In this document: positions 1 through 8,183 of the stretch, piece after piece
How the letters are laid out: each line of letters begins with the position of its first letter
Position numbering within the stretch: position 1 is the first letter of the stretch
Source of the DNA: Proteiniphilum sp. UBA5283
GTDB lineage: Bacteria > Bacteroidota > Bacteroidia > Bacteroidales > Dysgonomonadaceae
Length of the DNA stretch: 60,592 nt
Direction of reading: 5' to 3'
Assembly (NCBI GenBank): GCA_002408485.1
Contig: DHSP01000069.1
Coordinates: 4,429-65,020, forward strand
Notes under the pieces: generated by a model
Told to the model about the DNA's origin: nothing
Databases searched by the model: none
What the model saw: the letters and a program-made list of their open reading frames with translations, nothing else
Position numbers and translations under genes: made by a program

Positions 1-1506
1 CCTGTTGAAAGAAGCAATATTTTCCCAAGTATAACTCCTGCCGTAATTGTTGGTGATGGAGGCATGGGGTGAGCCTGCATAGGAGGGACGGTTAGCATTG
101 GCCTGGTTGCCCCAGAACTGACCTGTTCGGGAGTTGTTCAATGTACCGTTGATGACTGTCTTGATACTCAACCCCTCAAGCGGAATGATTTCAATATTCC
201 CGTTCAGGTTTACATAGGTATTTTTGTTGTTGTTCTCAAACTGATAAGGAATAAAATCTCCGAGTGGAGAATACTGGTTCAACGCATACTCATGATTGAT
301 GTTGCCGTTTCCATCATATGCATCACCCAACGGGAAAGCGGACAATGATCTGGTAAAGGTATTGTTAACTCCGTTGTTCCTATCGGCATAATTGATATTT
401 GAAGATAGACCTGTTTTCAACCAATTGAAAATCTCATGGTCTACATTGAAACGAAGCAAGTATCTGTTTTGGTTCTCATTCTTCAACAACCCCTTGTCAC
501 TGTCAAACGACAGAGAGGTATAGACCCTGGTTTTTTCATTTCCACCGTTAATTGATATATTGGTTTTATGATTTGTAGCGGTATTGCCGGCAGCCTCATC
601 CACCCAATCGATCCATTTTCCCTGATTATAGGCCTGAAGATTTCCTGCATCGGGCAATAGGGTAGAAATATCGGCCGGATACTGGCCATTCTTGTATTTG
701 TATGCCTCTCGCTGGTATTGCAACCATTCACCGCCAATCATACCATAAAAGAATTCCGGCTGACCGCTGAATCCAAAATAGCTATCCAGACTCACGCTTG
801 TTTTACCTTCCTTTCCTCTTTTAGTTGTAATGATGACGACTCCGTTGGCACCGGCAGATCCATATATGGCCGTTGAGGATGCATCCTTAAGCACATCCAC
901 ACTTTCAATATCCGAAGGATTTACCTGATTATAGCTACCGGGTATGCCATCGATGATGAATAGTGGAGAGTTGTCACCGTAAATAGAACGTGAACCTCTC
1001 AGGAGCACATCGACCCCTTGACCTACCCTTCCGCTGGTACGTATGATATCCATACCCGGAATCTTACCGGAGAGAGCTTCCATCACATTGGTGGTAGGAG
1101 CAATGGCAATATCTTCCGAACTCATTGAAGTGACAGCGCCTGTGAGGTCTCTTTTTTTTACTGCCCCATATCCAATGACAACCAACTCATCAAGAGTCTC
1201 GCTATCCTCTTCCAGTGTCACGCTAATGAATGTTCTCCCATTCACGGGAATTGATTGTTGTTGCATCCCCACATAGGAAACCTCAATGACTCCATTTACC
1301 GGAATATCAGATAAGGTAAAATCGCCATTCAGATCTGTGATTGTTCCGATAGTTGTGCCTCTTAACTGAACTGTAACTCCAATCAACGGTTCATTGTGGT
1401 TATCCGTAATCTTTCCTCTTAAGGTTAAGTTTTGAGCAAATAATCCCAAGGAGAGAGAAAAAAGAACCAGAGACATTATCCCTCTCATTAATTTTTGATT
1501 TTTCAT
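1..1506 (-). CDS. SusC/RagA-family TonB-dependent receptor, third copy, C-terminus cut by window edge
   Basis: An outer-membrane TonB-dependent transporter of SusC type, which imports oligosaccharides with a SusD lipoprotein. Only the first 502 codons are visible; the frame is open to position 1. The start is ATG at 1504-1506, giving MKNQKLMRG and a signal peptide ending near LGLFAQ. Next come a carboxypeptidase-regulatory-like domain (about residues 26-105), the SusC signature LDELVVIGYGAVKKRDLTGA and a plug domain with VDVLKDASSTAIYG. It is the last gene of the leftward PUL arm, 78 bases after the GH78-BNR gene. Its SusD partner should lie to the left of the window. The substrate is inferred to be a pectin fragment only from context. 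Confidence 0.95.
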   Translation of the reverse strand, partial: MKNQKLMRGIMSLVLFSLSLGLFAQNLTLRGKITDNHNEPLIGVTVQLRGTTIGTITDLNGDFTLSDIPVNGVIEVSYVGMQQQSIPVNGRTFISVTLEEDSETLDELVVIGYGAVKKRDLTGAVTSMSSEDIAIAPTTNVMEALSGKIPGMDIIRTSGRVGQGVDVLLRGSRSIYGDNSPLFIIDGIPGSYNQVNPSDIESVDVLKDASSTAIYGSAGANGVVIITTKRGKEGKTSVSLDSYFGFSGQPEFFYGMIGGEWLQYQREAYKYKNGQYPADISTLLPDAGNLQAYNQGKWIDWVDEAAGNTATNHKTNISINGGNEKTRVYTSLSFDSDKGLLKNENQNRYLLRFNVDHEIFNWLKTGLSSNINYADRNNGVNNTFTRSLSAFPLGDAYDGNGNINHEYALNQYSPLGDFIPYQFENNNKNTYVNLNGNIEIIPLEGLSIKTVINGTLNNSRTGQFWGNQANANRPSYAGSPHASITNNYGRSYTWENIASFNR

Positions 1507-1584
1507 TTCACTGTTTAGTTAGTTTTATTAATGTTATAAACGTTTGTTCTCATAGTTAATTAAATATATTTCATGTCTTGTTTC

Positions 1585-4500
1585 CTATTCCATCGGCATC
1601 ACGGTCAATTGTTCCGGATCTATTTTCAGATATTTGATTCGCTCGCGACGCCAGGTATAGACAACGTGGATGTAACCGTCTTTTCCCTGAATTACCGAGG
1701 GATAGGAGTACTGGCCCAGGGGGGAATCTTCGGGTACAAGTGCGGCAAACCACTCTTTTCCATCTTTCGACAGGGCAATATTCAAAGGGGTTCTGGGCCC
1801 TTTGCCGGTGCCTCCGGGGGGGATCACATGGTTATACACCAGGAGCTGGCGGCCGTCGATCAGCGTCACGGCATCTGTTCCGGAATTGTTGTTGGGAAGA
1901 CTGGAAAGTGTCATCTCGCTCCAGGTCTCTCCACCATCGTGCGACCATGACTCGGCCAGTTTTCCTTCCCGGGTTCTGCAAAGCATCTGCAGAGAACCAT
2001 CTTCGTAAGTTAAAATACTTGGCTGGATGGCCCTGATAGCTTTCCCGTCGTTAATGGGGCCCACCTTCCTCCAGGTCTTGCCTTTGTCTTCGGTCATCTC
2101 GAAGTGTACTCTCCAGCCGGGGCTTCCCTCGAGGCTGGAGGGACAGATCATCTTGCTGCCCACCATCACCGGCTTGTTCTTTACGGGTCCGATAAAGCCT
2201 TCCGGCAGATGCTCCGGCTCAGACCAGGTGATACCGTGATCAAACGAACGTATCAGGTGGCCTGTCCAATCGCTCACCGAACTCCCTATCTTATAAAAGA
2301 GCAACAACTCTTCGCCGGGAACCTGAAAGAGCACCGGATTCCAGCAGGCTTTCCGAAGCGTATCGCTGAGGATGCCGTTGGCTACGGATACTGGAGACGT
2401 CCACTGTTCGTCCACCTTTCGGGTGACCCATATCTCCACATCGGGATTTCTCTCTTTGGTCCCTCCAAAAAAAGCGGCAACAAGACCCTTTGGTGTTTCT
2501 GCGATGGTGCTGGCATGACATTCCGGAAAAGGGGCTGTTTCATAGAGAAACTCTTCCTTCACGATTCCTTTCCTCCAACGGCCCATCCCTGGATCCAGTT
2601 CCATGGTGAAACGATACTCACCGGAACCTATTTCACACACGAAGGAGTCGCCTCCGGTTCTTACATTCAGGTAACCTTCCCCGCTCTTTAACAATCTCCC
2701 TCCCTCTTTGATGTGTAGGCTATTGAGCGGGAAATGAACTTCCGCGGTACTGTTGGCCGGCACCTTGATGCTCCACTCCAGCTGCTCAAAATTCTTTTTC
2801 CAGTGACTTTTCACCTCTCCGTACGGAGTTTTGTAGGAAGCATTCACAAAAGATAATTTTTCAATATCGAAATTGGGCTTCATGATGATCTTCTTGAAGG
2901 CCACCTGCTGATCGTCGGACTTTATCCCTGCCAGATTCTCGAAGCTAAAAGGAATAAAGTCACCCAGCAGCATCACATGATTGCCTGAATTCATCTCCGG
3001 GTTTGCTGTATCTCCGTTCCAGAGTTCCCAGATGGTTGTCGCTCCCTTTTTGGCCATATAGCCCCAGCTGGGATAGGTGTCATTGGATGCCAACTGAAAA
3101 GCAATATCAGCCCTTCCCATTCGGGCAAACTCCTTCAGGATCCACTGTGAGCCAATGACCCCTGTGGTGATGTGGACACTGTATTGGTTGTTCTCCAGGA
3201 TGCCATTCACCAAATGTTTCTCCACGGCCGGTATCCAGGCTTCGGGAATCATTCCGAATGCCAGGGGCAACAGGTTGGCAGTTGCCGTGTTGTTCCCGTA
3301 GTAAAGGCTGTCGACATGAAAGAATGCATCATTGAACCCCTGTTTTACCTTCTCTGCCAGCGTACCATAGCGGTCGGCATCTTCCGGAAGGTTTTGCAAC
3401 AGGGCAAACTTCTTCATCAATTCAAGAATCTTGAAATAGTATGCGGTGGCGATCAGTTCGCCATTGGTAATACGACCCGGGTCCTGCGCATGAATCAGCT
3501 CCGGCGATTCGGGCGGCACGCACCAGTCGCCATACTTATCGCGCGGCATGAGGTAATCATCTGTCATATACTCATCCTTCATATGGCGGACCCACTTTTT
3601 CATGCTTTCGTAGTTTTTCTCAATCGGCTTCAGATTGCCGAACTGCCTATAGAGCATATCGGCATTGAAAAAGAAAGCGGCAGGCCAGGTGACGACATCC
3701 GAATAGTAGTTCCAGAAAGCGGGAGCCACATCGGGAATGGTGCCATCTTCACGTTGTGCTTCACGGATATCATCGGCCCATTTGCTGTAAAGCTGCTGAT
3801 GCTCGAAGAGATAACTCTCGCCCAGTCCCCCCATTGTCCGGTCGCCCAGCCAGGGCTGACGTTCGTTTCTCTGGGGACAGTCTATCGGCATTCCCTTGTA
3901 GTTACCCCGTATTCCCCAGAATGCATTTTTCATGACCTGGTTGATTACAGGGTCGGATGTCTCTATGGTACCGATGAGTTCCATCTGATCATTGACCACT
4001 TCGCCGATAAAATTATCTTTGGATATCTCTCCCGGATAGCCAGTTACCTCCACATACCTGAAACCATGGTAGACAAATACCGGAGCCCACTCTTCCAGGC
4101 CCTCTCCCTTGAGAATATATTTGTCGGTCACCCTCGCATCCCGCAGGTTATCCAGATAGAGGTTGCCGTCGGCCTGCACTGTCTCGGCAAAACGAAGCTG
4201 TACGGTATCTCCCTCGTTTCCTTTCACCTTCATCCGGATCCAGCCAACCATGTTCTGCCCCATATCCAGTATATACTTGTCTTCTTCAAGCCGCGTGACC
4301 GAGAGGGGCTTCAGGGTGTCGACCACCTTCATTCCTTCCATCATCTGCGCCCTAAGCGTCCCGTACGGGATGGCCACTCGTTCAGCGGACCCCCAGGAGG
4401 AGTCATCGTATCCCACTTCACTCCATCCGGTCAGCTCTTTTCGTGCATCGTACTCTTCCCCGTCGTACTCGTTATTGCTCCGGATGGGGCCGTCGGCAGT

Positions 4501-5358
4501 TATTTTCCAGGAGGTATCGCTGCCGATCACCTCTGTGCTTCCGTCTTTATACTCTATATAAAAAGCGAGGCGCAGCTTTGGGTAGCCGAAGGTGGGAATC
4601 TTATAGGGCTTATAATCCTGTCTCATGGTGTAGTAGCGGCCGTTTCCGAGGGTCACCCCCATGGCATTGCCATTTTCCTTGAGTAGGGAGGTGACATCGT
4701 AACTGTTATAGAGCAGCGTCTGTCTGTAATCGGTCGGCGCCGGTGCCAGTACCTGATCCCCTACCCGCTTGCCGTTCAGGAAGAGCTCGTAGAGTCCTTG
4801 TCCCGAGATATGTACCACCGCATGTTTTACCGGCTTGTTCATCTCAAACTCTTTCCGAAGGTAGCGAGCCGAGAGCCTCGACCATTGTGTTTCAGAGTCC
4901 CACTCCGAGGCCCTGTCCATCCCTATCCAACGCGACTTCCAGTCGTTCTCCGAAAAGAGTCCCGTACACCAGTAGGCGGGACTGCTTTCCGTGGTTTCGC
5001 CTTTTTGGGTGGTCACGCTTACCTTCCAGTAGTAATAGCTGCTGTATTTTAGGGGTTCGCCTTCGAACAACACCCATTGTGACTGCTCTGATTCAACCAC
5101 TCCCGAATCCCATATATCGGCAATGCCCTGATCCAGTTTTTCGCGGGTAGAAGCAACCATAATATGATAAGTGTGCTGCATCACGTTCCGTTCTTCCTCA
5201 GCAAAAATACGCCAGCTGAATCTCGGGTTCCTACTGTCTATGCCTATCGGGTTTTCAAGTGCCTCCACCCTTAGATCACCTACTCTCAGACGGGCTGCTA
5301 CCGGGCTGAGAGATGATAAAAGAAGGATGATCGATATGAATATTGCTCTCCCTTTCAT
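1585..5358 (-). CDS. GH78 alpha-L-rhamnosidase fused to a C-terminal BNR/sialidase-like beta-propeller
   Basis: A secreted two-module enzyme of 1257 residues. Residues 1-22 are a signal peptide. Residues about 25-925 are a complete bacterial GH78 rhamnosidase, with DCPQRNERQPWLGD at 493-506 keeping the acidic residues D493, E499 and D506, and GATTIWELW at 772-780 giving E778. A usual GH78 is about 900 residues, so the remaining 330 are an addition. Residues about 930-1257 hold four Asp-box repeats (SFDHGITW 1038, TEDKGKTW 1089, SHDGGETW 1139, SKDGKEW 1197) typical of a BNR_2 propeller. The sialidase FRIP arginine motif is absent, with ECHASTI in the corresponding place. The rhamnosidase role is well supported. 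The propeller may be a second hydrolase acting on the sugar exposed by rhamnose removal, or a binding module. It sits 12 bases after GH140. Confidence 0.9.
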   Translation of the reverse strand: MKGRAIFISIILLLSSLSPVAARLRVGDLRVEALENPIGIDSRNPRFSWRIFAEEERNVMQHTYHIMVASTREKLDQGIADIWDSGVVESEQSQWVLFEGEPLKYSSYYYWKVSVTTQKGETTESSPAYWCTGLFSENDWKSRWIGMDRASEWDSETQWSRLSARYLRKEFEMNKPVKHAVVHISGQGLYELFLNGKRVGDQVLAPAPTDYRQTLLYNSYDVTSLLKENGNAMGVTLGNGRYYTMRQDYKPYKIPTFGYPKLRLAFYIEYKDGSTEVIGSDTSWKITADGPIRSNNEYDGEEYDARKELTGWSEVGYDDSSWGSAERVAIPYGTLRAQMMEGMKVVDTLKPLSVTRLEEDKYILDMGQNMVGWIRMKVKGNEGDTVQLRFAETVQADGNLYLDNLRDARVTDKYILKGEGLEEWAPVFVYHGFRYVEVTGYPGEISKDNFIGEVVNDQMELIGTIETSDPVINQVMKNAFWGIRGNYKGMPIDCPQRNERQPWLGDRTMGGLGESYLFEHQQLYSKWADDIREAQREDGTIPDVAPAFWNYYSDVVTWPAAFFFNADMLYRQFGNLKPIEKNYESMKKWVRHMKDEYMTDDYLMPRDKYGDWCVPPESPELIHAQDPGRITNGELIATAYYFKILELMKKFALLQNLPEDADRYGTLAEKVKQGFNDAFFHVDSLYYGNNTATANLLPLAFGMIPEAWIPAVEKHLVNGILENNQYSVHITTGVIGSQWILKEFARMGRADIAFQLASNDTYPSWGYMAKKGATTIWELWNGDTANPEMNSGNHVMLLGDFIPFSFENLAGIKSDDQQVAFKKIIMKPNFDIEKLSFVNASYKTPYGEVKSHWKKNFEQLEWSIKVPANSTAEVHFPLNSLHIKEGGRLLKSGEGYLNVRTGGDSFVCEIGSGEYRFTMELDPGMGRWRKGIVKEEFLYETAPFPECHASTIAETPKGLVAAFFGGTKERNPDVEIWVTRKVDEQWTSPVSVANGILSDTLRKACWNPVLFQVPGEELLLFYKIGSSVSDWTGHLIRSFDHGITWSEPEHLPEGFIGPVKNKPVMVGSKMICPSSLEGSPGWRVHFEMTEDKGKTWRKVGPINDGKAIRAIQPSILTYEDGSLQMLCRTREGKLAESWSHDGGETWSEMTLSSLPNNNSGTDAVTLIDGRQLLVYNHVIPPGGTGKGPRTPLNIALSKDGKEWFAALVPEDSPLGQYSYPSVIQGKDGYIHVVYTWRRERIKYLKIDPEQLTVMPME

Positions 5359-5370
5359 AATGTACGATTT

Positions 5371-6825
5371 TTATTTCTTTATTTTCCCCTGTGCATCAGG
5401 CAATTCGCTCCACGCGGGATCTATATAGTCGCGCGATGCATCTACCGCGATCAATACCCTGTCGTTACCGTAATGGTAACCTTCATCCAGGGAGAAGTGT
5501 GTAACCTTATTATCAAACGCTCCTACGAACTCAAGTTGTCCATTCTTTGGCAAGTACCACCATACATTTTTTTTGCTGCCCGATATTTTAGTCAGATCAA
5601 TCTCCATCGGCCGGCCGCTGTAGTTATACACCAACAGGTAATCGTTGCCGCGGGTAGCGATGAGCCTGTCGTACATGACACCGTTTGTGCCGGCGATCAC
5701 CGACTGGTCGGGTACCCGCTCGAAGAACGGGAAGGTGAGCATCAGATTTTTCAAATGCTTCATCTGGTTCATCCCCGGATCATTAAGCGCCTGGTACCAT
5801 GTTTTCTGAGCTCCATAAGCACCGCCAATTCCATCTTTCTTCATCTGCATGATGGAGTTATGCCCGTATGTGTGGCCAAAGGAACCGGCAAAAACCGACC
5901 AGTAGGCGTAGCGGCGTACATCGTTGTCGTTCCATTTAAGCTCGTTGGCGTCATGCAGTCCGTGGGGAATATCCTCGTATATCGGTTCGGCGTCGATCAC
6001 CGGTTTCCGCGGTTCCAGGGCATTGTTACTCTCCACAAACCGCCAGTTATCCTCTTCGGTATTTTCGATGATGGGATACTCACCATCTCCCTTACGCTGC
6101 CCGTATCGACGATGTCCCGATTGGAACATGTTGAAGTCGAGCCACTCTTCGTTATTGAACCAGGTGCCCGACATGGTCCTGCCGCGGGGATGGAAAGTCA
6201 TCAGATGATTGTCGTCATTTGCATCGATGCTTTTAGCCAGAGACTGCCACACTTCGGTTTTTACATCCCCCCGGATATCGCCTCCTATCAGCCAGATGAT
6301 ATTGGGATTATCCCGATACCTTTTGGCAAGAAATTCGCCGTAGAGACGGGCTTCTTCTACATTCATCTTTCCCTGCTGCACGGGGCTTCCCCACACACAG
6401 ACCATCCCTATATAGATTCCTTTTCGCTCGGCTGCCTCGATGATATAATCCATGTGATCCCAGTATCCATACTCGCCCTCCTGATCGATATTTGTAAAAT
6501 CAAATCCGAATGGCAGTGCCCATTTTCCATAGACATTTATGGCCGGCATGGTATTCATCACCATCACCTGTACTACGTTATACCCTTTCTGTCGGCACTG
6601 CTCCAGATAGTATTCCGCTTCATCCCTGTTTAATCGGGCCGGAAGATACCAGCCTGTGTCACCCAACCAGAAAAAGGGGGTTCCATTTTCATGTTGAAGG
6701 TAGCGGTTTCCTTTATTTACCTGTAGTTTACCGTTTTCCCATGGAATATAGGTCTCCTGTGCCATGGCAGTTGTAATCCAAAAAAGGCTAATTGCTATTG
6801 TAATCAGATATTTACCCTTGTTCAT
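5371..6825 (-). CDS. GH140 family, probable endo-apiosidase of rhamnogalacturonan II
   Basis: A TIM-barrel hydrolase (DUF4038 type) of 484 residues with a signal peptide ending at TTAMAQ. GH140 was founded on BT1012 of B. thetaiotaomicron, which cuts the apiose linkage that attaches RG-II side chains to the backbone. The sequence has FFWLGDTGWY near residues 51-60, WLIGGDIRG around D183, and PVIDAEPIYE around E280. From memory the catalytic pair in BT1012 is Asp187 and Glu284, so both residues fit with a constant offset of four. The C-terminal 100 residues form a beta-rich collagen-binding-like domain. It lies 7 bases after GH105 and 12 before GH78-BNR, so the three are almost certainly cotranscribed. 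This gene is one of the strongest signs that the locus targets RG-II. Confidence 0.88.
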   Translation of the reverse strand: MNKGKYLITIAISLFWITTAMAQETYIPWENGKLQVNKGNRYLQHENGTPFFWLGDTGWYLPARLNRDEAEYYLEQCRQKGYNVVQVMVMNTMPAINVYGKWALPFGFDFTNIDQEGEYGYWDHMDYIIEAAERKGIYIGMVCVWGSPVQQGKMNVEEARLYGEFLAKRYRDNPNIIWLIGGDIRGDVKTEVWQSLAKSIDANDDNHLMTFHPRGRTMSGTWFNNEEWLDFNMFQSGHRRYGQRKGDGEYPIIENTEEDNWRFVESNNALEPRKPVIDAEPIYEDIPHGLHDANELKWNDNDVRRYAYWSVFAGSFGHTYGHNSIMQMKKDGIGGAYGAQKTWYQALNDPGMNQMKHLKNLMLTFPFFERVPDQSVIAGTNGVMYDRLIATRGNDYLLVYNYSGRPMEIDLTKISGSKKNVWWYLPKNGQLEFVGAFDNKVTHFSLDEGYHYGNDRVLIAVDASRDYIDPAWSELPDAQGKIKK

Positions 6826-6832
6826 ATATTAT

Positions 6833-8044
6833 TTATTTTATAGATTCCTTCAATTTCTCTATTTCCAATGCTGCCAGGATGAACGATCCTGTTGACTTCG
6901 GATCATTTTCTATTACCGGCTCACTGATGTAGTATTTGAACGAGCCATCCCTGGGGTGGCCTGTGATGCCATTTCCTCCCAGTCCCGCTACTGCACAGCA
7001 GTTTGTAATTGTATAAGAACCATCTTCTTCGGACTTTATAAAATTGTGGATGATGCCTTCGAACCCGTTCAGTGCAACCTCCCGGTAACTTTCATCAATA
7101 TAGTTGTTATTGAGCGCCTTTGCCAGGAAATAGACAAAGAGTGCCGATCCCGATGATTCCAGGTAATTCCCTTCCCTGTCTCCTTGATCTGTCACCTGAT
7201 ACCATACACCGGTCGTTGGATCCTGGTACTTTTTGATCCCCGACGCCAGCCTTTCGGTTATCCCCAGTAAGCTGTCACGTCCCGGGTGATTCTCCGGCAG
7301 GTGGTCGAGCAGATCCACGATGGCGGCTCCGTACCATCCCATGCTGCGCGACCAGAATCCGGGCGATGTTCCGGTCTCTTTATCGGCCCATGCCTGCTGA
7401 CGCGACTCATCCCAGCCGTGAAAAAAGAGTCCGCTCTCCTCATCGAAAGTATGGGCATCGATGAGGGTAACCTGATGAACCACATCGTCATACAAGTCAG
7501 GCTCGCTGAAGGTTGCCGCATACTGTGCCAAAAAGGGCGATGCCATATAAATACCGTCGAGCCACATCTGATGGGGGTACTTGCGTTTGTGCCAGAAGCC
7601 GCCCTCCGATGTACGCGGATGGGTCAGCGACTGGGTATAGAGGGTATCGATTGCTTTTTTATATCGGAGATCCCCGGTTTCGGCATACAAATCGAAGAGT
7701 ATTTTCCCCGGACTGATATGGTCGATGTTGTATGAATCCATCGAATAGGTTTTGATGCTCCCATCCATGGTGATCAGACTGTCCGCATATCCTTTGGCAT
7801 AATCAAAATATTGCTGATTTCCCGTTTCCTTCCATACTTCGATCATTGATTTGGCCACCAGTCCGAACGTGTAACTCCATTTGGGTTTTGAGGCATTCTC
7901 TATCATCCACAGTTCTGGGAAACGGGTCATTTCGGAAACGGCCATTTTTTCTGACCAACGCTGCTCAACAGCTTTTTCACTTCCCTTGCAGGAAAGCAGC
8001 GACAACGATATGGCAGCGGTAACCATAAACAACATATTTTTCAT
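6833..8044 (-). CDS. GH105 unsaturated rhamnogalacturonyl/glucuronyl hydrolase, lipoprotein
   Basis: An (alpha/alpha)6 hydrolase that removes the unsaturated uronic acid left at the non-reducing end by pectate or rhamnogalacturonan lyases (YteR/YesR family). I chose the ATG at 8044 because it gives MKNMLFMVTA and a clean lipobox LSLLSC. An in-frame ATG at 8074 would add ten residues ahead of the signal peptide. The family hallmark PHQMWLDGIYMASP contains the catalytic Asp (residue 163 from the chosen start), and SYNIDHISPG lies upstream of it. The length of 403 residues is usual. The two PL1 lyases of the right arm would make its substrates. It is followed by GH140 after 7 bases. Confidence 0.9.
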   Translation of the reverse strand: MKNMLFMVTAAISLSLLSCKGSEKAVEQRWSEKMAVSEMTRFPELWMIENASKPKWSYTFGLVAKSMIEVWKETGNQQYFDYAKGYADSLITMDGSIKTYSMDSYNIDHISPGKILFDLYAETGDLRYKKAIDTLYTQSLTHPRTSEGGFWHKRKYPHQMWLDGIYMASPFLAQYAATFSEPDLYDDVVHQVTLIDAHTFDEESGLFFHGWDESRQQAWADKETGTSPGFWSRSMGWYGAAIVDLLDHLPENHPGRDSLLGITERLASGIKKYQDPTTGVWYQVTDQGDREGNYLESSGSALFVYFLAKALNNNYIDESYREVALNGFEGIIHNFIKSEEDGSYTITNCCAVAGLGGNGITGHPRDGSFKYYISEPVIENDPKSTGSFILAALEIEKLKESIK

Positions 8045-8183
8045 ATAGCACATTGGATAATTTTTTATTTGCATGTTATTGATTCAAGTTTCGCATGTTT
8101 ATATTGAATTGAATACAGCGTAACAAAACATTGTCAGTCGATGACTTAGCGGTATATGTTGCATGCAAAGCTTTAATTATTGA
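8045..8183. other. Gap between GH95 and GH105 genes
   Basis: This 139-base gap is one of the longest inside the leftward enzyme block. It holds a perfect 10-base palindrome TTGCATGCAA at 8159-8168. I found no TAnnTTTG box on the minus strand and no terminator hairpin, so I cannot say whether a new transcript starts here. Confidence 0.4.

Noticed and set aside
1585..4254. Calling the C-terminal propeller of the GH78 fusion a true sialidase
   Set aside because: Asp boxes alone do not show activity, and the FRIP arginine motif is missing, so I left the activity open.
3172..4686. A 504-codon open frame on the plus strand
   Set aside because: It lies antisense inside the GH78 module, whose motifs and signal peptide are clear on the minus strand. 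The plus-strand translation matches no family I recognise.
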